From contig JAOXYB010043726.1 of assembly GCA_028565635.1 (NCBI GenBank), positions 1-27,300 on the forward strand: a stretch of 27,300 nt of DNA, in the 5' to 3' direction. Under the pieces are notes generated by a model. The model ran no database searches and was not told the origin of the DNA. It was given only the letters and a program-made list of their open reading frames with translations. Source of the stretch: Phoronis ovalis (lineage: Eukaryota > Phoronida > Phoronidae). Each line of letters opens with the position of its first letter. Positions within the stretch are counted from its first letter, which is position 1. The translations under genes and the position numbers were made by a program. Positions 9,438 through 21,400 of the stretch are shown here, in pieces.

Positions 9438-12400
9438 ATGATGGCAGGTTTTGGTGACGATATATTTAATGTTTTTGAGGATAGTTCCAATCTTGGTACA
9501 TCTTCAAACGTGAAGGAAGACGAAAAAAACAACAAAGATTCAAATGTACCAAGAATCAGGTTAGTAATCTTCAAAGTGTTGAATTAATACTCGTACAATA
9601 TATGGCTTTCTTCGAAACGCATCAGACTTCAGAGTCTCATTCAGACTGATTCAGAGTACTTATCGGAGTAAATCATTCCCATTCAGACAGTGAGCCCCCT
9701 AAAGACCAAGTGATTTACTCATTTTACTGTTGATTTTATGTTAAACTGACAAGGTGCAGCTCACGGTTTTATATCCTCTGCTTGTTCTTACAGTGTTTTA
9801 TCTGTTTTCAGCTAAGGTATCGAAAACTGGAATGCATGCTAAAATGTGTTAACCTTGGATTTTTTTTAACCGGTGTTCGGTAATTTGTGCAGAATTCATG
9901 AATGTTTATATACTTTCTCTAGGTACATTTGGGATCTCATTTATCCTCGAGATCCCGGGAGTGTCCCTGCCCTTTTCTTAGATGTACTCAGGTCCAGGGT
10001 CCGGCCTCCAGGGCACCCAACCACTGGTTGGGTTTGTATTTTCTCGTATTTTACTCAAAGTATAGCTCCTGCAATATTTCGTTTCCAATTAAAATCACGG
10101 GAGCACTGTCATTCAAAGTCACGTTAAAAATTGTCTCGTTAATATAATATGTTTTTTGTTATAATGTGTTATATCTGAAGTCGTGCAGTAATTAATACTT
10201 CCAAATTGAGTTAATTTATATCTTTTTTCGATCCCTATATATGCAACTGATTACTGGTTGTGTCTTTAAATTTTAGACAATTTTTGACTTCTGAATTTAT
10301 AAGATGTAATGTCTGTATATAGATATGATTTTGAACATGATTTTGAAACTAGACCCACTACTTTTAAAAACTGCTACTGGAAGGTCATGTACATCCAGGA
10401 CTGATCCAGGTCTAGAATATGGAAAACTTTGTGACAGGACAGTTATAACGTGATATTTTTTATACAGGCCTGAAGAGTTGGTAAGAAAAGGTAAAAGTAA
10501 ACTTCATGGTGATATCTTAGATGATGATGGAGTAGATGCTAAAAAACAGAAAACAGCTGATGAAGATATTGGGTATCCATATAAGATTTTTCACAAAGAC
10601 TAAATAACTAACTTACCAACTTTCTTTTTCTCTTGAATAAATGTTATATGTCCAAATGGCAAGCTGATGTGACACCCAATGACTAAATTACTAATTAAAA
10701 ATTTTAACCCATATGATGGCACTTCAGTTAATATAGTGTCTGTGGCCAGTAAGTTAGTAAACGGCATGTGTTATAAATTTTCAAAATTCAATTCACTGTT
10801 CTGATTTTGTTGTTAATATCCCGGATTTAGAGAACAATATGATGTATTTATTAAGAGCGAGACTCTGAAATTGTCACTGTCTTTCAGTTCTTCTGAGGAT
10901 ATGGCAAGAATACAAATTCATAAAGTGGAAACAGTAGAAGCCTGTCTGCATGAGGTATGTTATTGATTGTTTCTTTTGCTAGTATATATCATTTCATAGT
11001 GATGAAATCATTTCCTAGTAGTGTTGAATTATTATTTGTGTGATAATAATGGTGAATTTAGTATTTATCTTCGGCTATTTGATGCACTGGATGATGAAGT
11101 CTACTGAAAAATAATGGCAGCCAGGATGATACTGATTTTGAGATTTTTTGCATTTTTCAAATAGAACATATCACTAAGTAGTTGTAAAATAACGCTACAC
11201 AGAAATTGTAAATCCATTGTAAAAAAATATATTTTTAAATTAAAACTATGAATTTTAGGTTGCTATACCGCCAAGTGCCAAATTTGAACCACTTAAGATT
11301 CCAACAACGAAACCAGCCAAAGAATATCCATTTATACTTGATCCTTTTCAAAAAGAGGCTGTGTTATGCTTAGAAAATGAACAATCGGTCCTGGTATCAG
11401 CTCATACCTCAGCCGGAAAAACTGTTGTTGCCGAGTAAGTAATTGCCTATGCTTGTTGCAGAACATTTTGTGGTATTATAGTGTGTTCCCCAAATTCTCT
11501 TGAACATATAAATACACACTTAATATAGATCTGTAGAGTAATTCTGCCAGAACAGTTTTTTTGTTTAGTTTCTTGGTGTTGTGTTGTGAAATGTGTAATG
11601 CTGACATATATGGATAAATTAAAACCTAAGGATCAGTAAGAAAGTTAATTGATAAACGCTGAAATATTTGCAGGTATGCAATTGCTATGTCCCTGAAAGC
11701 TAAGCAGAGAGTTATCTACACAACACCAATTAAAGCACTGAGTAATCAGAAATACAGAGAACTATTTGAAGAATTTCAGGATGTTGGTCTTATGACAGGA
11801 GATGTCACTATCAATCCAAGTGCTAGTTGCCTGATCATGACCACAGAGGTTAGTTATACAGTTTGCTTCCATATGCAACTTTGTTGCCATATTTTGTAAT
11901 GTAGCTTAGTGTACATTGCTCTGTACACAGCATAACAGGACCCCTTGAGATTGCAGTTTTTCAAGGTTGGCAGTAAGAGAACTTGTGGGTTAAATCACCC
12001 TTCATGTAATGTAAAGGAGCTCATTTCATGAATAAATTAATTTTTATTCTCCTGCCAATAAATACCTTAACAATATTTTTCTGGAACTGTCTTTAAATTC
12101 GGGAGATTGGAATGGAAATTTGTGAGTAAATGAGGCGATTTTTTAATATTCTTGAATGCATTGATAGCTATATTAGCCCCCAATTGTCACATTTTCTACC
12201 AGTATTTCCTGGAGGATGAGATTTGATACTGTTAGAATTAGAAAGCCTCCCTTTTCCTGATTGTTTAGCACAATGAAAGAGTTACAAGAAGCAAGAATGT
12301 GCATTCCATCAGTAACGTTGTAAGCAAATACAATTATGTCGGCAAAACAAATATTACTACTCTCAGAGAGGTGATCTTCCTGCTTTTGTTTAAACCCAGA

Positions 12401-15400
12401 TGCTGGTGACAATAAAGAACTATTATTTCCGCTGGTTAATATTGCATGTTGTAGATGTTAACTAGTCTATACATGACCCATTTCATTTGTTCCAGATTTT
12501 GAGAAGCATGTTGTACAGAGGGTCTGAGGTGACTAGAGAAGTTGCATGGGTTGTTTTTGATGAGATTCACTACATGAGAGACAAGGGTAAAATGCAGCAA
12601 TCATGTTTAAAGTGATGTCTTTCTATGTTAACTAATCAAAAGGATCAAGCTTTTTTATGCATAACTGGTCATATCGGTCGTGTAGTTGAATATCCCAATA
12701 AGTGATTCAAATTCAAAGAAAGTGTAAGAAAAAAAAGGATATAATACAATTGAATTCCCTGATTTTGTACTTTTCTGTATCAGACGTTAGATACTCGATA
12801 ACTATTGCTGGCATTACATCATTTACTATTCTACTATCCAATTACATTGTAGAACGAGGAGTTGTTTGGGAAGAAACTATCATTTTGTTGCCAGATAATG
12901 TCCACTATGTATTTTTGTCAGCAACAATTCCTAATGCAAGACAGTTTGCTGAGTGGATTTGTCACCTTCATAAGCAGGTATGTTATAAGTCTGAACAGAG
13001 ATCCATACAGTAGACACATTTTTTCAGACCAGCTACCTATAGTTGTAATAACACTTTGTTAACACATGTTTTTGGGATTACCTAGAAATGATCTGCAATG
13101 AATGTACATTGTTTTGTGAAGAAACCTTTGCGAATTGGAAAGCATATGGTAAAATTGATTGAATGTTTGTTTTACAAGTATTGATTACACGATTAGCTGA
13201 TACTCAGATGTTTTGGCAAACCATTTTTTTAGTCCCCTTCAAATGCTCATGTTTCAGAGCAAAATGTGTTTAGCACCCAACTGGTATGTATAAAACAAAA
13301 AAAAATTGTAACAGAATCCTATCTCTTTTAGTCGGTCACGTAAAGTAGGATTCAAGTAACTATTTAATAAGTGATAAAATGTATAATTGTACGTCTGCTT
13401 ATCAGTACATCTCTTTTATTTTGATAGTCAGTGTTTGTATGATTTTTTTTCTGTTTATATTTTCAGCCGTGCCATGTTGTGTATACAGACTATCGTCCAA
13501 CTCCTTTACAACATTACATATTTCCTGCTGGTGGTGATGGACTCCATCTGGTGGTGGATGAAAGTGTATGTACTCCATAACCTGTGATGCATTTCATTGT
13601 TTCTGTATACTGCCTTGAATTAAAAGTCTGCTTGACTTAGAAAACACACAAGCAATTGCCAACAAACCACTCTCGTCATATTGGTGATACTAATTCTAGG
13701 ATATGATTTATACTGAATCCACCAAAATGTAGAAATCGGAAGATTTCACTCTAAAGTAATGTAAATATCATGAAATATTAAACAATCTAATATTAGATAA
13801 CAGCCAAAACTGAAACTATGGATTCAAAATAAAAACTACATGCAGAATTAAATGACACAACATGGCAATCAATGCAATTGTCTGTAAGAAAATCAAAAAA
13901 TTAAAGTTTTAACAAGGTTGCTGATTACTATAATAATAATAGTAGTAATGCATAGTAGAAAAGATTTATGCATAAAGGCTGATTATCTTTGTTAATAATA
14001 CTCTAATAGATTTATCAGTCAAAAGCACTGTAAAGTTGTACTATTTTCAGGGTGACTTCAGAGAAGAAAATTTCAATACAGCCATGGGTGTTCTTAAAGA
14101 TTCTGGTGATGCTGGTAAAGGTGACCGGAGAGGAAGAAGAGGAGGAACCAAAGGTACAGTTGTAGCAGGGGATGTAGATGCATCCCACATATCTTTCCTT
14201 TCATGAATCATGAAACCGTGAAGAGGCACGCAAAAAAAGGGATTTCACACTTATGAACAACGAGTCCAGGAACATAATTGTCGTAAGTGAATTCCCTCTT
14301 CACACAACCTGATGATTCATGAAATAAGGAAACATTTGTGGGACACATATATGTCCCCGACAATAATATAGTTATGCAAACTAAGTAGGGTATGGTTAGA
14401 ATCAATGTTGATTTAAATCAACAGACAATGATCATAATTATTTTACCTCTTTTATTGGTTAAGGGTTAAAGAATAAGTTTTAGTCTCTCATTGCAGGCAT
14501 TTTAAATGTTTCACCATATTAGTATATGGGCTGTACCATTAAAAAAATGTCTGTAAAGGGGAGGCTTGAATACTTTTTGCCTTGCCTCCTACTCTAGTAA
14601 TACAACTTTCACCTCTTCCCCTCATAATTAAACTTAGCTTACCAATATTAATTTTTTTCTACGTCTCCGTCCCTGTAACTTGAACTGTATATACCACTGT
14701 AAATTTAATTATTTTCAAGTCCTCCCCTCTTGATAATTTTTTAGTTTACAGCATACCCTAAACAGTATCTGTACAAGGTACTGTACAATTGTCTATGCAC
14801 TAAAATTGTCCGATGTTGTCAACATAATTTCTTGATTAGTTGTTAGAATATAGGAGTACATATTGCAACTGTAGTTTGCACTCATGTGTTCACAGGGGCG
14901 GATACAGAGCACAGTTGTGACATGTTTCCAAATTAGTTTTATTTTTTTCCACTAGGTGGCGCTTCTATTATTGCGCCATCGCCATCTGGTGGAAGATTGC
15001 CAAATGGTGTAACATAAAATGTCTCAGTGACTTGATTACCATATAATAATCTATTTATTGCCAAACAGAAAATCTTACATTTCCATAGTCACTTCAACCT
15101 AGGATATATGAAACTCTAAGAGTTATATATATCCTAGCTTCAACAAACTACTAAGTGACTTCCATTTGGAACTTGCACACCATGTGAGATTAATTAATCT
15201 ATGAACAAAATATAAACAAACGCAACCCTAATTTTAATCCGGACCCGCATTGGTTAATGTAGGCTTGTTGAACACATGGGGTAGGAACACTCATTATATA
15301 ATTAACACATTTTAACCGGTGCTTATACATTCAAGTAAGTTAATCCAAGCTCATACGATTACAGCATAGAGAAACAAAAGAACCGCTTCTAGCCTAGGAA

Positions 15401-18400
15401 AACGGTCAGGAAATCGTGACCGTTTTCGAAACAACTTTTAACATGATTTTTATAGGGTTTTCTAGGATTTTTTGTTCTCAGAAATTTTGTGACCGTGTTC
15501 CAGAAAACGGTGGAAATCCCCATGTAACCGTGCCTGTGTTCAGTTTCAATGCTTAGATTGATTTATGCTTATTTGGCCATAGTGAGTAATAAACGAATGT
15601 ACTAGAACTAGTGTATTAAAATTTTGCCTGTTAATTTCTATTTTTGTGTTTTGCAGGAGAGTCAAATGTCTTCAAAATTGTTAAGATGATTATGGAGAGA
15701 AATTTTGCACCAGTTATTATATTCAGCTTCAGCAAGAAGGAATGCGAAGCTTATGCTATGCAGATGTCAAAACTTGACTTTAATACAGACCAGGAGAAAG
15801 AATTGGTTCAACAAGTATTTGATAATGCTATAGACTCTCTGTCGGATGATGATAAGAAATTACCACAGGTATTATAAAAGATTAGGCTAAAGTATATTTG
15901 CTATTCTAAAAACTATTGCTTCAAATTCAGATTGTTTCTATATGTAACTGATGTTTAGATTGAAGTTTGGATAGTTCTAATCGTTTCTTATGTAAGCAGA
16001 TGAGATGAACAGTTATTTCATGCACAATAATGAGACCTTTACATTTATTGTAAGAAGATCTCTTTTGGGAGAACCTTATTTTGTAATTCAGTTAGCACAG
16101 TTTGAAACTTTTATTATACCTTAGGTTTGATATAATTTTACTGTTTTTTGTTTGCAGGTAGAACATATCCTTCCATTATTAAAGAAAGGTGTTGGAGTTC
16201 ACCACTCTGGTCTCCTTCCCCTACTCAAAGAGACGATAGAGATCCTTTTCTCTGAAGGATTAATAAAGGTACGAAAAGGTTTTGCTTACTCGGAGAGTGC
16301 TGAAGTCATATTACATATTAAACTTCTGGCAGCCAGGAATTTAAGAGTAAAGAAACTGCTTTTTTTTTTTAAACATTATCATCATTTGACTTCTAAGATG
16401 CACATCATATTGGATTAAAATTATCCCAAGAGTTAAAAACTTTCTGCATGGTGAACAAACATAGCAGTAGTGGATTACACTGTGACAGTTACAATGAAGA
16501 TATCCCTTCAATTGAGAAGTTGTTTTTCTAACAGATTTTAAATATACTTTTTGCAGGCTTTATTTGCTACAGAGACATTTGCTATGGGATTGAACATGCC
16601 TGCAAGAACTGTTTTATTTACAAGTGCAAGGAAATTTGATGGCAAAGATTTCAGATGGGTAAGGAAGTCATGTTTAATCATCTTAAAAGAAGAAAGTTCA
16701 GTATAAACATGATTCGTCTCTGTAAACAGCATGTCATTGCAAAAAAGCATTTATATTTTAACTTTGCGTAATTTCGCATTTTGTTTCAATAAATTAGCTG
16801 GCCTAAGCTAGCTGGCTGAGCCGACAAGCACCGTATATGATAATTTATAGTTTTATTGATCTCTAATTATTCTTGCTATGATCATTAGCTTTCCTCTGGA
16901 GAATACATTCAGATGAGTGGTCGTGCTGGAAGGAGAGGAATTGATGAGCGGGGAATAGTCATTCTTATGGTTGATGAAAAAATGAGTCCAAGTGTTGGTA
17001 AAAATCTTGTAAAGGTAAGAACATCATTGGATCTTTCACTTTTTATTTGATTATGAATCAGACCGAGCTGCCTTTTTTTCTATGCAACATGAAAAGTACC
17101 ATGCATATATTAAATGTGTTTACCTTTGTTTTAAACTGGTTCTTTTTATTACAAATGGCTAAGACTATATTTTTCTTGTAGGGTCAACCTGATCTACTGA
17201 ACAGCGCATTTCATTTAACTTATAATATGGTGCTGAACTTGCTTCGTGTTGAGGAAATTAACCCAGAATACATGTTAGAGAGATCGTTTTTCCAATTTCA
17301 AAACTATGCTGTAATCCCGGAATTGCATGAAAGTAAGCTAAAACTGTGAATACTACTCTTTTTTACATTGGAGTTTTCTAAGCTTGCAACTAGGGGGATA
17401 TCTGGACTAAATCACCATTTGCATGATAAGAAATGGCACGCATTATGAATTAAATTTTGTTTACTCTGGTGCACAACTAGGTCTTTCTAAAGTAAAGCCT
17501 TTTACTTGGGAAAAGTAAATTAAATTTTATTACTAACTAAATGATGTAATTCTTTTAAGAAAAGTTATATTTTATAATGCATTGAATGATAGAACAACAT
17601 AAATTATTAAGTACTCAGCTGCCGTAATTGGCGTTATATCAATTTGCTTGAACAGTACAAAGTTGAAAGTATATGATAACTGTTTTAATCAGAACACTTG
17701 GGTAATATCAACAATTTACTGGCTAGTTAGCTGTAGAATGACATCCTGAAATTTGTCGATGTTTGTTTTAGAATTAAAGAAACTGGAAGAAGATTATAAT
17801 GGTGTCACAATCGAAAGGGAAGAGGAGGTGTCATCGTATTTTAAGATTAGACAACAATTAACAAACTTGTCTGCAGAAATGGAATTGTACCTCCAGAAAG
17901 CTCAATATTTATTACCATTCTTACAGCCTGGCAGGATGGTACATGTAAGCATTCAAAGTGTAAAAATGCTATTATTTAATAATTACCATCCATGTATTTC
18001 TGTTAATGAAACAGGAAATAAAATGTGAAGCACTGTTGATGCAAATATTAATTTTATTGTAGTATTTGCATCTCTGTTAATATTCACTCATTTCCTGTAG
18101 AAGATAAATTTAATGTAGCTAGTTGTATAAATGTAGAAAAGTCAAATTCGCATGCAAATCTTTTGACATTTTTACTGGTGATGCTATCTAAACTGAAATG
18201 ATAGCACCAGTTTTGCAATTGTTCTCTTAATTGATATTGATATTGAATGTGCGAAATACCTAGTTGCTAGTGACATCTTTTGTTTTTGTACAGTCAAGTT
18301 CCCACATTTGTTGTATAACTTCAAACTGAATTGTTTAATTTTCATTTTTAGGTTAAAAATGAAGATGTTGATTTTGGTTGGGGTGTCGCAGTGAATTTTC

Positions 18401-21400
18401 ACAAGAAATCTACCAACAGTAGTAAGGTAAATGTTCACACACTAAAACGATCACAAGCACAGGTTCACCAGCATCCCAGTGTTGTCTGTTATGATCATCA
18501 TCAGTTCTTTTCAAATTAATAGTAGTGATCCAACGACATACCAATAAGTAACCTTATTTGACTGACCAATCATCACAAAGTTACTACATAACATAGTGTT
18601 TGTATATGATTAGTAGTAATGCATCCTTCATAGAGTTGCTTGGTTATAAAATATTTCATTGTGATGTTATCAGCATGTTCCTCTATGCACTACAAGATAA
18701 AAGATTCCTTACTGTAACTTAATCCCTGTCCTGTGAGTTTATTCGAACATTTTCTTTGTTTTAGTTATGTGAATAGTAAGTTTATGTTTTGTTCGCTGTT
18801 TTTTAGTCTGGTCCTGATACAGTTTACATAGCAGAAGTGTTACTCCATTTAACTAAAGAAAGTGCCAGGAGTGGAAATACGACTGTAATTAAACCGTGTC
18901 AACAGGGTGACAAGGGGGAAATGCAGGTATGGAAACAGAAAATTTATATACTGTTTTGTTGTATATACACTGGTTCTGTTAATGTCTGTTTACATTATTT
19001 ATATGAGTGAAATCTATGATATGTTCAGTGAGCAATACAGTTCTAACTTTAACTTTATCCAATTTGTATCCAATCCATCACAGCCAGTAGATGTCACCAC
19101 CATACAGCAATTGACTGGACAATTCTTATTCTGTGTTAAGTTGATAGTTTTTTAAAAGTTTATTTTAAAATAACTATAGTGCTTATATGTAGTTGTCTTG
19201 TCATGACTGAAAGACTAACAATTCAGTATTATTGTATGTACATATATAATTGTAGCTTACTGTTGTATTGTAGTCAAGTGTTAGCAGGAGTTATAATAGG
19301 ATGCATTTAATTAATAGTCCATAGGTATCTCTTAATTACAAAAAAAAATTAGTAATATACTAAGGTTTCTACTTTGTAAAGTGAGCCTTTACTTGTTTTC
19401 TTAGGTGGTGCCAGTGCTGCTTCAGCTCATCAAACAAATAAGCTCTGTTCGACTGTACTTTCCACAAGATCTACGGCCCCTGGACAACAGAATGAGCGTG
19501 TTGAAATCCATTCAAGAAGTTCAGAAAAGATTTCCTGATGGAATTCCACTTTTAGATCCTATTGAAGATATGGGAATTAAAGAAAAGTCATTTGTGGAAG
19601 TCATAAGGGTACCAAATTTCTTTATATAATGGCTGTGTATTATATCTTTTAAAAGTGTTATACTTTTAGCCAGCTCAACTACAGCATTTACTGTGACATA
19701 ATAAAACTTATAATTATGTGAAGAAGTATATAAAATATAAAGAATTTCTTTGGTCCTAAAAATCATGTAGTTAAAGGACAATGAGTATTAGAGTGAAACA
19801 TTCAATAACTATTTATTCAACTTACATCATTTTTTTACAATTGTTCATTATTTTTTCCATATTCAATTTTTAGAAAATAGAAGCTTTTGAACAGAGATTA
19901 TATAATCACGTGTTACATGATGATCCAACGGTTGAAGGCTTATATAACAGATATTCAGAAAAGTCGAAGGTAATGCCTTCTAAACTTAATATAGTACAAT
20001 CATGTATTTAAAAACCCCACATAACTACTGTTTCATGCTGATAATCAACAAGAGAGGGTACATTTATATTTGACACTGTAAGTACAAGTGAAGTAAATCA
20101 TATTCCAGTTGTTTTGAGTAATAGTAAAATCTTACCAAGCCTTGTAATTCAAATGAAACCTTAGCATTTAATTAATGTTCTGTGATATAAAACTATCATA
20201 TCATGCATAATCGTTTGTTGTCACAAATAAAATTGAAATGTTATATAACTGCACTTTCCTTAAGCATTCAACTATTTGAATTTCCCTGGTCTGTTGAAAT
20301 ATCTGTTGTAGACTATAACACTTTGTCATTCTTGATTTTAAAAAAAATAGTGCCAGTGTTCCTTTTTAAATCAAGAATGACAAAATGCTCTAGTCTACAA
20401 CAGATATTTCAACATACCAGGGAAATTAAATACAGCAATTTACTTATGTACATGTTTATATACAATATACATGTAGTTCTGAGGTAAATTTTAAAAAGAG
20501 CATCATACCTTGTTTACATTTCTTTATATTGGAGCTCCATTCACTTGTAGATTGGCAATGAAATAAAAGCAGTAAAAGCAGAATTAAAAAAGAAAAAATC
20601 TTTGTTACAAATGGATGAGTTAAAATGTCGTAAAAGGGTTCTCAGAAGAATGGGGTATGCAACTGCATCAGATGTAATCGAAGTTAAGGGAAGAGTAGCA
20701 TGCGAAATAAGCAGGTACCAAATATGCTATCAAAGTATAATATGATATTTGTATAAATATTGGAGTATTGTATGATGGATATTGTAAAGATATACTGTGT
20801 AATTATGAGTGAGAATTTAAGTTGAAACATTCACACACAGTAGATTGTTGGTTACCCATGAATAGTTTATGTAATAAAACTTTAGTTTGAAAATGGAACT
20901 AGTATGCGCGCGACTATTTCTTAATATGATTTTGGCAGCTGTTTACGTTTAATCAAATATTCTGAACGGTATTGTTCATTTGGTCTTGATGAAAAATTCT
21001 AATATTTTGTTTATGTTCTTTGTTTTAGTGCTGATGAATTACTCATGACAGAGCTATTGTTTAACGGTGTTTTCAATGATCTGACATCTCAGCAGTGTTG
21101 TGCATTACTCAGCTGTTTTGTGTTTCAAGAGAAATCTTCAGAATTGCCAAAATTAACAGAAGAGTTAGCTGGTCCTCTTAGAATAATGCAGGTGTGTAAT
21201 ATACCGAACAACTGTTGTAATCTAGCAATATAACTAAAACATCTTGTATTTGTATTAAAATAAATTATATTTTTTGAAAAGACTGATTTTTCAGTAACAT
21301 AAAAAGCAGTTTGTCTGTTGAGCACAATGCTTGTCAGTCTTTGAATTAATTAGTATGCATACCCTACCTATATTGTATTTCTTTTTATTCATTTCTTTTA

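Larger units (their letters stand above)
14154..15656 (+). other. MTREX intron 9 (1.5 kb), rich in palindromic elements
   Basis: One of the two longest introns in the gene. It holds, in order, the fold-back at 14168-14358, a pair of CTCF-like motifs at 14949-14992, a hairpin with flanking direct repeats at 15099-15137, and an 11-bp perfect hairpin at 15398-15427. No coding exon is missing here: exon 9 (phase 1 end) joins exon 10 to give [13 protein letters not shown], as expected for the family. Confidence 0.7.

Noticed and set aside
9873-10147. Coding exon in MTREX intron 1 (84- and 72-codon overlapping frames)
   Set aside because: MTREX exon 1 joins exon 2 in frame without it, and the translation has no relation to the Mtr4 N-terminus.
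11000-11106. Possible sense box C/D snoRNA in MTREX intron 3 (GTGATGA to CTGA)
   Set aside because: The flanking sequences do not form the required short terminal stem, and the span is longer than usual for the class.
18499-18576. Possible box C/D snoRNA on the minus strand in MTREX intron 16 (GTGATGA and CTGATGA words)
   Set aside because: It is antisense to the host gene, lacks a terminal stem next to the boxes, and the D' spacing is not convincing.
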